DNA of 64,000 nucleotides from Lepturacanthus savala (GCA_030544235.1 CM060477.1:26446038-26510037), one strand, 5' to 3'; counted from the first letter of the stretch, positions 22,872 to 35,940 are shown. The notes: generated from the letters alone by a model not told the origin. Translations and numbers: made by a program.

Positions 22872-25424
22872 ATCGCATCAGTGATACAGGCCATAAATAA
22901 CAAATAGAAGTTCAAAGCGTGTAATGTTCACAGGAAGTTATGTCGATTAAAAAAAAGTCTAACACAACAAGCATGATAATATATGTATTATTACAGTTTT
23001 ATGATGAGCCTATTGGAACTGTCACATTTGCCCAGAAACACCACATTGATTAACATGAAACAAACACAACATGAGGGTGAAAAAGGTTTTTAAAAAATAA
23101 TGTATAATAATAATGTATAAATGTGTATTTAAAATTTATGGAGACACCATTTGACATTTCGTGTCAAGAAATTGCAGAAAATCAAGATTTTTGTAAAAAA
23201 AAAAATGATGCAAATAGACTTTTAAATAATAAGTGTCAAAGATGCTTCTTAAAACTGTATTTTAAACATTTTTTGATTTCTCATCTTGCTTATTGCTATT
23301 TGCTTATTGTTATTTTTCAATGTCATATTAACACATTTTGTGCATGTTTTCACAAATACTGTTTTATGGTGTGACACACACCCAATTTCCAATTATGGAA
23401 ATTCATCATCTGAACTTCATGTCATGAATCACTACAGCCACTAGAGGGCGCCTCAAATGTAACCACAGAATTCTTGGACCTGCACCGTTGATTTTCTTGC
23501 GTAGAAAGACAATAAGACGTTCACCCTTTGAAAGCGATTCCTCGTTTTATTACTTTGAAAGCTCCCAGAAAACATGAAGAAGAACAATGTACATTTATAT
23601 TTAATAAATATAGTAGCTTTAATTAAACAAATTACAAGAAATCGGTTAAAAGATGATAACTTGCCTTCAACTGGAAGGATCTTTTAAATGAGGTGTATAA
23701 AATGGGGGGAAAATAATGAGAATCAGAAATCAAGCTTATGTTTTTGAAGAAAGATGAAAAAATGGGTGAAGTATAACAAATAGAATCTCTAGTGACTTGT
23801 GAGCTATGTCTCATTTGTATTTTCATACTTAAACTCACTACTTAAATTCATGTATTAGACAAACAAACAAAAAGGAATTTCTCCCTCTGGCGCTCAGACA
23901 TGACAGCTAACAAAGACTTCCAGTGTGCAGTGAAGTTCTCTTTCTCTGGAAATGACTTCCCGCAAATAGAAATATCCTGAATGTTATGTGCATCATTGTA
24001 TGATTTAATTAAAAAAAAAAAACCTTGCTTTTTTTTGCATGTTAAATCAATAAACCTGCCGCTCGGTTCAAAAAACGTTAACAGACAGAAATTGCTGGAA
24101 TGCCGCAGAGGAATCCAGGTGCAGGAACACACCTCCCTGTGTTTGTTCTCAACAGGAACAACAGTTTGAGTGGAAGGAACCGCGGGGTCAAGCCGAGCCT
24201 CTGGTTAAACACAGGATCCGTCTGGTGTGCAGCTCCCTCCTGCACCTCGCAGATTAAAAGGTAAAAAGGCTGAGATGACAGGTTGTCACTGTGAGTTTGT
24301 CATGTGTGTATGAGTGCGAGTCGCATGCATGCACGTGGGTGGCGAGTTGCAGAGTTCAGATGGGCGGAAAGCCAGTAAACACATAAACACATGAGAGAGG
24401 AGAAGAAAAAAAAGAACAGAGAAAACAGTACAAAAAAAGTACAAGTGTGCAGAGAGGGAGGTTTTGTTAACTGACAGGTCTGGCTACCGTTGGGAAGTTT
24501 TGGCCAATGCTGAGCTAATATCACTGCTACAAAATAAATGGAGGATTATGTTTCATGAAATTCAAGCTTACAAGTATTTGTGGAGGCAAATGTTTTTGTC
24601 AGGTTTCATGTGAAATTCTCACCACGCCTGTTGAATCCGGTGCTCGCATATCCTGCATAAACCACAAAGTTTTGTATCATAACCTCTAAAAGTGACAGCA
24701 CACTTTATCAAAAACCAACCGTGAATTTTCTGTTTTCGTCAAACCTGGCAACCGCACTTCTATTAGACATGCGCTGAATCAATATTTTTCGAACAAATCA
24801 CTTCACATTCAAGGTGAAAGGAGCTGAATTTCAGCTGAATTTAGTCAATATTAGACTTAAAGAAACTGCAGATGTATCTTCAAAGAGGCAATTTAACTTA
24901 CATATTCACTATAATAACTTAATAGGATGATTCTGAAAGAGGGTCATGTGTTCACATATGGAACGTTAGACCCAGGAAACATAAGTACACTCCCTTTTGA
25001 ATTTGATTAGCTCTCCTTTGCTCTCCTTTTTTATTTAAGTTACAATAATTTGATAAATGTCCAAGTTGACTGTACATAGTGCACTTAAGGTGACCATGTA
25101 TTTTAATCTCACAACGACATATTTCCTATGAGATGAGGAGAAAAACAAAAGTTCCACGTCTAAGAAAGATTTGCTCTTATCATCATGGAAAAACCATGTA
25201 AAACTCACCATGGAAACCGACAAGCTCGAACAACACAGGATATTTTTAAGGACCTAGCTCACACAGGCAGATCTGTCAGTGACAAATGCAGCCTGCTCAA
25301 ATAAAAGCAAAATTATCAGGAGATTTTGAGATTTGTGTGATCTACTCTCTCCAACCTCTCCATCATCTTTTAAAGTTTCTTTAAATGTATTAACACATAG
25401 TGTTATTATCAAATTTTGAGCTCT
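22872..25424. other. intergenic, no gene seen
   Basis: Mixed AT-rich and moderate-GC sequence; 24060-24300 is the most complex part. No repeat family or gene was recognised. Confidence 0.6.
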
Positions 25425-25800
25425 CTGGGTCAGTCATAAATAATGTTTGGCAAGATGAGAAATTTAAAAACTTTTTTAAAATACAGTTTTAAAAACATTC
25501 ATCGGGTCTCTTAAAATGTGTGTTTTGTGTTCATGTTGGTTTAGGTCAGTTAAAAATTTCTTTCTATTCTGTCTTTCTATTTATAAAAACACACAGAATG
25601 GTGCGATTTTTTTTGACACGTAATGTCAAATAGAAACTGAAAAAGAATGATAAATATGAAATATTTAATCCACCTAGAATATAAAACTAGTGATAGCATG
25701 CATTTTTAACTTTTTAAAGCTATCTGGTACCAAGTTTTTAGGGTTACAGCAAAGGATATTTTGGACTTTATCTCCAATTTAGAATGTTCTGTATAACTCT
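25425..25800 (+). repeat. 'caaataatgtttggcaag' dispersed repeat, copy 1
   Basis: Reads 'cataaataatgtttggcaag', 'cgggtctcttaaaatgtgtg', 'gttcatgttggtttaggtca' and ends 'tttttagggttacagcaaag'. The same order occurs at 43765, 58655 and 61470, and a tail at 14085. The class is unknown. Confidence 0.65.
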
Positions 25801-25837
25801 ATTCATATATATTCCGCTTCTCTAGAGAATATAATTA

Positions 25838-26175
25838 TAAAGGGGCCCTATTATGAAAAAAACAGCACTTTTTTATGCTTGTGTGCAAATATTTAGATCT
25901 CTGTTGTTCCTGCTAACACACAAACTGTGAAATAAAACCACCCACTCATGCTGTTGTTGTTGAAACCAGAATGAACAAAAGACTCCTGTTGTGATGTCAC
26001 AAGGGGAGTTAAAGTTAATCCTAACTGGCTTGTACTTGACTTCTGTTTTTGTCAATTGTGATTGTCAATCACAATACAGTGTGTGTTTCAGTGGGGGGGT
26101 GGGCTGGGGTTTACAAAGTGAGTGTGTGAGAAGGAAGACTGTATTGCTGCTACAATTTTGGACCAAATGTCAATA
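25838..26175 (+). repeat. 'aaaggggccctattatg' dispersed repeat remnant
   Basis: 'aaaggggccctattatgaaa' and 'gttgtgatgtcacaagggga' are typical of a dispersed fish repeat (recalled). The class was not determined. Confidence 0.45.
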
Positions 26176-26349
26176 AAAAGACAATGAAAATTGAAATATT
26201 AAACCTTAAACCTTGTTTTATCTGTTCTGTGGGTTTGAGTAAAGATGAAGTCATCAGGTTAACGGAGATTATGCATGAAAACACAAATGCATGACTCACT
26301 GCAGCAGCAACCTTCAGTGTTGTGTTGTGAGCGGCATTAGTAAATTTAG

Positions 26350-26790
26350 ACCTGACTCCCTCCTCCCGGTCCAGTAAACAGAGGCTTACAGTCTGCCAGA
26401 TCTGGAGGCTGTAACACAGGGAAGTGGACCCGGCTCTAACTAAGCCGCTTGTCCCGGAGCCTAAACAGGTGAAATCCTTTAAGACGGCCCAATCATCGGG
26501 TGACAGCTCCCCTGTCTGTCAGGCGGGCTGGAGACGAGCGGCGTAAACACGACGGCGGGGTGAATGGGGCGTGTGTGAGGGATGAGTCATCACTTCTGGC
26601 TCTTGTGCGGCTCGGCATGCCTCAGTCTGCTGAACATCCGCTCCCCTGAAGGCCTCGTCACCGCAGGCATACTTCAGCAATTACCTTCTCGCCCACACAC
26701 TGTCAGTCACATGGGGCGGTAATAACAGGCTGTCGCAGCGCTGCTGTCCCACTCAAAACTCACTCGCCAGCACTCTGCAGCTCATCCACC
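26350..26790. promoter_or_regulatory. candidate conserved GC-rich block with AP-1/MARE-like site
   Basis: The GC-rich unique segment contains gatgagtcatcac (26580-26592), a TGAGTCA AP-1 core within a MARE-like palindrome. BACH/MAF heterodimers bind such sites. No gene is visible. Confidence 0.3.
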
Positions 26791-26800
26791 CCTACCCCCT

Positions 26801-26801
<1 letters not shown>

Positions 26802-26854
<53 letters not shown>
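26802..26854. repeat. (CA)26 microsatellite
   Basis: A pure CA tract following a C-rich stretch at the end of the GC-rich block 26350-26800. Confidence 0.97.
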
Positions 26855-26856
<2 letters not shown>

Positions 26857-26967
26857 GTTCTGTCTGCTGTGCACACACAGAATCTGATTACAGCAGCTAT
26901 ATTAGGTTTGCATTACATTTAACAAACTTCAGTCAAGCTGACTGACTCTTCCTCTACTGACAATATA

Positions 26968-27713
26968 CACTACCACTCAACAGTTTGGGGTCACTTAGAA
27001 ATTTTCTAAAGAAAAGCACTGTTTTTGTTCAATGAAGATACCTTTAAACTAATCAGAAATCCACTCTATACATCGCTAATGTGGTAAATGACTATTGTAG
27101 CTGCAAATGTCTGGTTTTTGCTGCATCAATATCTACATAGGTGTATAGAGGCCCATTTCCAGCAACTATCACTCCAGTGTTCTAATGGAACAATGTGTTT
27201 GATCATTGCATCAGAAGAATGGATGATTAGAAAATCCCTGATGCTATCATGTTAGCACAGCTGAAAACAGTTTAGTTGCTTAGAGAAGCTACAAAGCTGA
27301 CCTTCCTTTGACCAAAGCAAAATCAGTCAGTCATTTTCTATACCTGCTTATTCCTCATTAGGGTCACAGGGGTCTGCTGGAGCCAATCCCAGCGCGTTAC
27401 GTCGAGAGGCAGGGATACACCCCAGATGGTCGCCAGCCAATCGTGGGGCACACACACCATTCACTCACACACTCACACCTACAGGCAATTTAGAGTCTTC
27501 AATTAACCTCAGCATGTTTTTGGACTGTGGGAGGAAGCCGGAGTACCTGGTGAAAACCCATGCAATATTATTTTAAATACAAATCATTCTTTCTAACCTT
27601 GTCAATGTCTTGACTTGATTGTCTTGATTTTCTATTCATTTTACAACTCATGGTGGTAAATAAAAGTGTGACTTTTCACAGAAAACACTAACCCAAACCT
27701 TTGAACAGTAGTG
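26968..27713 (+). mobile_element. Tc1-like MITE, copy B, with nested SINE
   Basis: Its ends are cactaccactcaacagtttg and aacctttgaacagtagtg, with TA duplicated on both sides (26966-26967 and 27714-27715). It carries sub-terminal Tc1 sequence and a reversed SINE at 27325-27562. Confidence 0.9.
27325..27562 (-). mobile_element. V-SINE/DANA-like SINE, copy 3, head-truncated, nested
   Basis: The tail-to-centre of the SINE in reverse orientation lacks the tRNA-like head. It lies inside the Tc1-like MITE at 26968-27713. Confidence 0.85.
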
Positions 27714-27977
27714 TACAGTAAATTATATCACTGAATTCTACCATTAAAACCTATTGTCACTGGAGAAGAGTTAAAAACTAGATCAACTATTTGAAGACTG
27801 ATTAAACATTCACATTCAGATTATATTTCACCAGGAGTTTTTCATTCTCTACAATGTGCAAATAATAGCAGATGTCATCACAGGAGGGACCAGTAATGTG
27901 GGATTTTCACAAGGGTATTTTCTGAAGGAGACATCAAGAATGTTATGAAGGACTGTGCTAACCACTTTCAACCATGT

Positions 27978-28332
27978 TTACAGCATTTATTTGCAGAAAA
28001 TGACAAATGGTCAAAATAACAAAAAAGACCTCAAACAAGATCAAATTCATTTTAAAATAACATAAAACTAATGTTTACACTTAAGAAGAGTTCAGAAATC
28101 AATATTTGGTACAATAACCCTTAATTTTAATCCCAGGTTTCATGTGCCTTGTCATGCTCTTCAGTCTTTACCATTGTTCTTGGTGACTTTATTCCACTCC
28201 TCTTTAACTAGAATGAGGTGTTCATGTGTTGGAATTCAACAGATGCTGGAATGGAATGGCTGGAATACATGTAGAGATGCTGATTGTTGAAAGAAATGCA
28301 GTGGTCTCTTAGTTTTTTCAGAGCTGTATGTC
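27978..28332 (+). mobile_element. second Tc1-like family, left-truncated copy
   Basis: Contains 'agaaaatgacaaatggtcaa', 'ttcagaaatcaatatttggt', 'ggtgactttattccactcct' and ends 'gcagtggtctcttagttttt-tcagagctgt'. This matches a fish Tc1-like transposon that ends in 'cagctctggaaaaaa', in reverse relation to the copy at 49313. Confidence 0.75.
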
Positions 28333-29602
28333 AGGTTGATAAGAATCTATACAGACTAAGAGTACAACTCTGTAGTGTTGCTATAACCTGGCTGAACACA
28401 AGGCATTTAGAAATAAGTGGAATTTGATGAACATTCATGTTTTTTTTTACTTTTATTGTCTTACTCTGAATATATAGTTCAATATTTATGACATTTATGA
28501 TTTTATCTGAATCATTAAATGCATTTATTATACAATTGACTTTAGATAACAATCTTCACACTAATCAATATTGTCATTTTCAAAGTATAATTTAATAACC
28601 TTTATTATTTAACAAATTTGGGTTTTGTGACAGCTATGATGATGTAACCGGATTCTAGCTGGTAAAGAAGAGATGTTCAGATGTGACTTCACCGGTTTTC
28701 ACCCAGAAATCAGCGTTTAAATCCTGTGCAACGTTCAGCTGGATGTTTAAATAGGCTACATTAGCCATAGCAACTTTATAGCGTGTTAACATATCAACGC
28801 CAATGAGAACAGAAAAAAAATGATTGTACCAACTGGCATTTTCAGTTCTGATTGAGCTACTTTCATATGTTCAGTCTGATACAGGATAGAGCAGGTGGTT
28901 GATTTAGTGCAACTTTTGTCATCAAAATTCAACACCAACATTTGTCAGCTTGCAGAATTATTACCCGTCTCCATTCTAACTTGCAAACTGAAAGCATATC
29001 TTACACCTCCAACCAGAGCTGCCCTCATAACATTTGACTGTTTATTTGTGCTTTTCCTAGACCTTTGCCTGCGGAAAAACCATGCGGGTTGATGCAGGCT
29101 TCGTGTTTATATGGTATGAAACTAAATTGTTTGTCGGTGTGAACGCCACAGTGAGACTCCCACAGAAATGCTCAACCGCCGCTGCCGTGGTGGAGCTGTA
29201 AACCCTTTAAGAATGTCTGCAGCTCAGGCCTCAGTGGAGAAGGAGAGTAACATCACAGCATCCACCCTGAATACAAACGCACTGACACGCACCTCGCATG
29301 GTGCTCGTAAAAATGGGAAATTTTGTCAGCCAGATGTGTTCAGCCCTGAACCTGGAGGCGGATGGGAAGAAGATGTTCAGTTTATCATGAGACTCAGCTC
29401 TTACTCAGCAACATGCTGCCTACAGCCCAGCAGACACTCAACATTCAACATGTATTCACACAATATAACAACACCTGGAGCTGCTGCACATTTCTATTTA
29501 TTCACCGTTATCTTTATCTGGACTTTTATTTTTTTTTTGCACTTAAGTTGTGCACCTAAGTGTGCACATATTTTCACACAAACACTGGATTAATCAAAGG
29601 GG

Positions 29603-29624
29603 TCTTGAGATAGATAGATAGATA
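29603..29624. repeat. (GATA)n microsatellite
   Basis: A short GATA/ATAG tetramer run. Confidence 0.85.
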
Positions 29625-29794
29625 GGAAATAATAGAATTTAATGATAATAATATAAAAAAAACATTTTAACACATTGTGTTTAATTGTGTTTTTGTCAAA
29701 TCTTTTGTGGATTGCTTTATTTTCAAATTTATTTAAATAAAACATAAGTCCTCTTTCTAGAGATCCGTGGCTAGTCACTTAATGCATTTAATAG

Positions 29795-29960
29795 AAAAAG
29801 TGGATTAATCAGCAACTATTTTGATAAATGAATAATCATTTTTGTTATTTTTTAAGCAAAAAATAATATATAAAGCTGGTTTCAGCTTCTCAGATGTGAT
29901 GATTTATTGCTTTTCTGTGTCACAAATGCTGATAAATTAAATATCTTTTGGGGTTAGCAA
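29795..29960 (+). mobile_element. 'agagctgcaa' MITE, partial copy
   Basis: Only the left interior is recognisable ('gattaatcagcaactatttt' to 'tttcagcttctcagatgtga'); both ends are lost. Confidence 0.5.
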
Positions 29961-30499
29961 GACAAGACCTTGGAGTGGAGAATTTTCAGATAATTTCCTG
30001 ACAAAACCTATGAATCAAGACAGTAATTAGTAACTTAACTAGTAGACAGGGCACCATATAATGAAGGGCTCCAGGTAAACTTTATTTTAAGGTAAACTTT
30101 ATTGTTAAAACAAAATGTTGGGAACCATTAATGTAGACCAGTGTTGGGCGGAGATAACAGACTTTAAACATTCAACAAGAAGTCAGTAAAACACTTGTTT
30201 TAGCCACATTTTTAGCTTTATCTCCCATACAAATACGGTAAAGCTCCACAGAGTCAACATTTGGAGATAATAAATTTCCCCTAGACATTTGTAGTTGTGA
30301 CACACTGTCACTGGTTTTGTGTAGCTATCTCTGTAAATGGGTGGGTGGCCCTTCACCCTCCAGTGTGGGGAATGGAAATTTTACTTGGTGGTTACAGTTT
30401 TCTCACCCTCTGAGGTTTAACTTAGCCTTTCTTCCATGACTCATAAAATCAACCAAATACAACAAGACTGCTGATAAGTTGAAAAAAGTCATATAAAAA

Positions 30500-31200
30500 T
30501 ACATTCTTAAAAGTGGTTTGCTCCCGGTTTCGGATCAGAGAAGGAGCAGCCGCTTCTCCTCTCACCCTCATTAATGCCCCTCTAAATAGACCCGCGGTGG
30601 AATTATGAATGGAGAACGACGGAGCCGAGTGCTGTTCCAAATTACAAATTAATTCATGATCCCAATTAGCATACTTAGGCTGTTACGGTATCTAAAATGC
30701 CATGTGTAATTACATAATGTATGAAGTGGAGTAAACAAAGAATTTGGCGGCAGCGGCTGGTTCCTCCTCTAACATCAAGGAGACCTTACCGAGTCCTTAA
30801 ATAATCGCCCGCAGCCACTTTGAAGACCGACCAGGGATTCGTGCAGATTAATGGAATCCTAACTGGCACACGGTGCAATTTATAGACCAATATGCAAGAT
30901 ATTATGACCCAAATTCTGTCCATTATTAAAAAATGCAACATCTCTCTCTGCCACAGCTAGCCTATTTATGTCATCCAGTTTCCATGGCTACCATGCCATA
31001 GATAAAATCTACACACACAGGTTTTCAAGTGCAACATCAACTTGCAAGTGAGCGAGGGAAGAGGAATGATATTACTGCCTTGTATTCATTACTGCACTTG
31101 AAGAAAGGCAGATGAGGAGGTTATTGTCCATTATTGTTTCATTTGCATTAAGATTAAAGAAGAAAAAACAGTGATTTATGAAAGGAGTCTATCAGTAATT
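30500..31200. promoter_or_regulatory. candidate conserved non-coding element
   Basis: The longest repeat-free, complex segment of the intergenic part. It is rich in homeodomain cores (aattacaaattaattcatga, cccaattagcatacttaggc, gtgtaattacataatgtatg) interspersed with CG-containing text, and carries no long open frame. This texture is typical of deeply conserved vertebrate enhancers. Inferred without alignment. Confidence 0.35.
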
Positions 31201-31550
31201 AGATACTGGTGCTGCTGCAACAAGGCTGGGTATCAAACCTCAACAAATCAAAAGCCGTCAGTCTGATTCACAATATTTTTAATCTATTCCTTGATCAGAG
31301 AACTCCTGGGAAATGTGTTTTTTATATAGTGACAAGATGAAAATTACTTGATTAAATGGTTGCTACTTGAGCATTTCTCAGAATCCAAGATCGCTGTGAT
31401 CTAAAAGATCTGGTGATTTCTTGTTGAAGAGGTTTTTGAGGGTAGGGACTATTTATTTTGGATATGGTGTCAAAATCAAGGTCAAAATGAAGTCAGCATG
31501 AAGTTTCAAATGAATTAAGAAACATTATAGTATTGCCATTGTTCATAGTA

Positions 31551-32054
31551 CACTACCGTTCAAAAGTTTGGGGTCATGTAGAAATTTCCTTATTTTTGAA
31601 AGAAAAGTACTGTTGTTTTTTAATGAAGATAACTTTAAACTACTCTATACATTGCTAATGTGGTAAATGACTATTCTAGCTGCTGGTTTTTGGTGCATCA
31701 ATATCTACATAGGTGTATAGAGGCCCATTTCCAGTAACTATCTCTCCAGTGTTTTAATGGATCAATGTGTTTGTTCATTGCATCAGAAGGTTAATGGATT
31801 ATAAAAGGTTAATGGATTATAAAACCCTTGATGCTATCATGTTAGCACAGCTGAAAACAGTTTAGCTGCTTAGAGAAGATAGAAGAAAACTGACCTTCCT
31901 TTGTCCAAGGCAAAGTTTGATGGAAAAAATGTCAATGTCAATGTTTTGACTATATCTTCTATTCATTTTACAACTCATGGTTTTAAATAAAAGTGTGACT
32001 TTTCATGGAAAACACAAAATTGTCTGGGTGACCCCAAACTTTTGAACAGTAGTG
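31551..32054 (+). mobile_element. Tc1-like MITE, copy C
   Basis: The terminal repeats cactaccgttcaaaagtttg and caaacttttgaacagtagtg are flanked by TA at 31549-31550 and 32055-32056. It is an internally deleted element with no transposase. Confidence 0.92.
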
Positions 32055-35000
32055 TAGATAGATGCATAGATGTCAACGGTAAAGTAGTAAACAACAGTAA
32101 TAACTAAAAAATAGATATATTAGAATAAAAGATATTTTCAGTTTAAAGAAAAAATAAACATAGTATTGTTTTCCACTGCTCTCTCAAGCTCCTTATTCTA
32201 CAAAGAATAGGTTGTTTTGGCCTGTCTAATTAATATTCATGAACCTTTCCTCTGATAGGCTGAGTGACGCATTGCCCAGGTCAACCACAGGATACTATTT
32301 GGATCCTACTATAGATCCTAAAGTGGCATGGGCAAAAGAAAAAAAATCTAAAGACACCAGAAGTTAGCCTGTAGCCTAGCCATGTTAGCTTCCTGTGGCC
32401 AGCTATACAACTGTTACACTAAGAGTTGAATTACTTATTTTATTGTATTTATTTATTTTATTTTATATTTACTTTAAGGAGTGATGTAGGGAGGAACAGA
32501 TGCTTTGTTCCAATAACGCCAAACTATCACTGTCGAACAGGACAGTGTTTTTAGCAGCACTGCTAACATTTACTTTGATGTGCTAGGCCCATGCTAAAAA
32601 GCTTCAATAAATATTATTTACCATGAAAAGTAGTAGTCACTTATTTTGTGAATCTTCTGATGATGTATTTAAGAGATCAATGCCATTATATCTCAAGGTT
32701 AGAAAACTAATAAAATTAGTTTATCTGGCTGATTTGAGTAGCTCTGCCCTTGAGGCCTATTTTACTGGCCATTAAATAATTCCTAGCAAGTCACCAAGCG
32801 CATAGTTGGTAATGAGGAGAACTATCATTAATGAATGTGATTAGTGATGGTGTTCAACTCACTGGGATATTCCTTTGGATCCAAAATGAAAGGTGGCACG
32901 GAAGAAGAAGAAATCAGTGAGAAGCTTCATGAATCCCTCCACACCAGGTTAAACCATTGTAGGACGTTAAAAGGCTAATAATCTACTCAAATAAGACTCG
33001 GCCCTTTAAACAGAGACATGGTCCAGTTATCCTTGATCAAAAGGGGGATAAGTGGTGTGGATCGAACACCTGCCAGACCTGGTTTGTCTGGGCAAATCTA
33101 TCTGTATCTATGGTCATGAGGTCGTGACATTATTGGTAATGGACAGCAGATACCACCTGAGCGTTCTACTGCTTTCTGATGTTTATTGTTAGCATCTATG
33201 TACTGTCTACTATGAACAATGGAAATACATTAGATGGCCCTCTAAAACCTCTATAATGAGGTTATTACACCTAGGTCATTGACCGCAAATGATGAAAATT
33301 GGCCAACATCAGCCATGGATGTGATGGCCATCTTAGAAGCATCTCACAGTGCTCAGTGTTGGGGACTGTGATTGGACTGTGATCACTAAGGTTGCATGTG
33401 GGTGTGCCTGTAGTCACTTTTGTTTTAGGAAAGAACTTACACACATCTTAGTAAATGACAACCCTGATATGTGTTTGTCCAGGAGCTTGAGAATCAACTA
33501 CTTTGCTTTTTCTTGATAATGCTTGGACACCATTATCAGACTTTCTGGGGTCTCACTGCTCAATGTTGATGTCAAGAACATAATTTCAATAATGTTGATG
33601 ACCTGCACGCTTGATAAAAACGTCATTGTCTCAAAGATGTGGATGGTCTGAGCACTGTCCACCTTTGCCTTGAGCATGTAGCTACAGAAGGATGTTGTGT
33701 GTGTTTGGTTGGGGGGGTTGGGGGGTGTGGTAGCCGTGTAGGATGTTGTTGAGCAGACTCTTTTTCCTGGCATTGTGAGGAATCGCTTTCTGGCATGGAA
33801 GCAGTGTTTAGGGTCAGCCGGTCTTCCTTGGTTGTTCCTCTTCTTGTCTGTTCTTGGACCCTCCTGTCTCCAAGACAATGATCCTCTATGACCAAAAAGC
33901 TCAAAGTGCAAAAAAAGTGCAAAGGACCACCATCACTCAGGGACATCTGAGGTGGTCCTGGATGTAGTGATCTGTAGCTGCAGCTGCAGATCAGAGGGTA
34001 AGGCATGCAGCAACTGCACATTCACTTTATGCACAGACTCCTGCAAGCGTGAGTCGCCCGCTGTAGTCGTTTTACCAGCAAGAAGATGGACTTCAAAGAC
34101 AAAGATGATGATGAGGAGAAGGTGTACAGGTGTACAGATTACTGATTAGCTGGTGCTCAGTGTCTTTATAGAGGTCATAATACTATTGCCTCTCTTCCAT
34201 AGACAGCTCCAACTCAACTTATCACAACATATCACAGTGCAAGTTCAAGGTGCTTTTTATTCCCATCAAGGTTTAGCTTCTACAAGGTAGATTGGAATCA
34301 AGTCAAGTCAAGTTTGTTGCATGAGCAAATTCATGGAGCTGAACACTGCAGATCGTGCCAGAAGTGTGGTGCATCCATGAAATTTACAAAATGCAAGAAA
34401 TTTCAAAAATAAAAAATTTACATTTATACATATATGAGTTAGGGATGCAAAAAGAGCAAAAAGGAGTAAAGGAGTTCTGTGTGGGACAATTTCGACCGGA
34501 AAGGGGAGGAGGTCGTTTGCAAATGATGCAGTACAGCGATATATGTCTAGTACACGTATTAATGTAAGTCGGGCTAGTGTGAAACATGTTAGATTCATGT
34601 GTGAATCTCACCTGTCACAGCAGCAGCTGGAGCGCAGCTCTCCATTCAGCCTGTGTGTCTCCATGCACGCTGGCATCATATGAACATTAATATTACAGAT
34701 ATCAATGACGGCTCTGCAGAAGACACCTGAAGTCACTGACTAGTCTCCTTGGTGTTGTACAGTAGGGAGGGTGTGTACAGACACATTACATTGAATAGTA
34801 TTTTTTCATCTCCAGACACGTCGCGGGTCGTCCAGGTTTACAGTCAAATTGTTGGGAATGAAGCTGCATCATCCAGATAAACATTGAGCTCCATCACAAC
34901 TGTTTAAAAATCACATTTCAGAAGCTCAAACTTTATTTGAAAATGAAGCAGAACACAAAGAAATCACCAGCGTGCTCACTCTTGACATAACTTAAAAAGC

Positions 35001-35520
35001 AATAGCAGACGATTGAAGCCTACAGTACTGTTAATTAGATCTAAAGCTTGGAGGTTTTTTTTTTTACATTTTAGATGAGTAATCTAACTATTTGCCGTCA
35101 TTGTAAATCTGCAGTTCAGCACCAGACAGCACAGAGTCAGTGACTCTCTGATTCCAACCTTATCTTACATGGAAAGCTGTGTCTGAATGGTGGGACGTTT
35201 GTGTGTTGGAATAGCTGTGTTTCAGATTGGTGATATGTCTAAATGTCAGAATGGCAGCATGGAAGGGCATTTAAATCTTATTGGTTAACGGTTATTAATG
35301 TTAAAGGGCGTCGGTTAACAGTCATTAAAAAAAATCCAAAATGTGCATCCCTAATGTACACATCTCATTCTGAGATTTAAATCTCTGGCCAATCAGTGAC
35401 CAGCAACCTGGTTACGTCACATCACACTACTCAGCTCACTTGAAACCTGAAAGGAGGTGACACCACAAATAGGACCAGTTAGCAAGTACTAGATGCCAGA
35501 TTTTGGTAATCAAAACAGAA
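32055..35520. other. intergenic, overlapping open frames but no gene recognised
   Basis: 32160-32400 resembles a dispersed fish repeat ('ctaattaatattcatgaacc'). 33498-34150 has open frames on both strands and is unassigned. The remainder shows nothing. Confidence 0.55.
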
Positions 35521-35522
35521 AA

Positions 35523-35940
35523 GGGGCAACATGGTGGCACAGTGGTTAACAAAGAATGATTTGTATTTGAAATAATATTTTTTCTCCTCCAAACTTTGCT
35601 TTGTTGGTGACACAGGGGTTAGTGCTGTTGCCTCGCAGCAAGAAGGTCGCAGGTTCAAGACCTCCTTGGTCCTGGGTCTGGGACCTTTCTGTGTGGAGTT
35701 TGCATGTTCTCCCCGTGTCTGTGTGGGTTTTCACTCCAGGAAGCTGGAGTACCCGGTTATTGGTGAGGTTAATTGGTGACTCTAAATTGTCCATAGGAGT
35801 GAATGGTGTGTGTACTCCATGATTGGCTGGCGACCATCTGGGGTGTATCCCTGCATCTCACCGTCATGCGCTGGGATTGGCTCCAGCAGACCCCTGCGAC
35901 CCTAATGAGGAATAAGCAGGTATAGAAGATGAGATGAGAA
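35523..35940 (+). mobile_element. V-SINE/DANA-like SINE, copy 4, interrupted
   Basis: A 28-bp SINE head (ggggcaacatggtggcacag...) is followed by about 54 bp of Tc1-MITE interior sequence (35551-35604, aaagaatgatttgtatttga...), then a second SINE body from about 35605 to the tail at 35940. The chimeric order is unusual. Confidence 0.8.

Larger units (their letters stand above)
28333..30499. other. intergenic, no gene seen
   Basis: Contains the open frame 29168-29593 (141 codons) with no recognisable domain, a GATA tract and a partial MITE. Nothing else is supported. Confidence 0.6.

Noticed and set aside
29168..29593. 141-codon plus-strand open frame
   Set aside because: No domain, no splice context and no homologue recognised. 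The length is compatible with chance in this moderately GC-balanced stretch.
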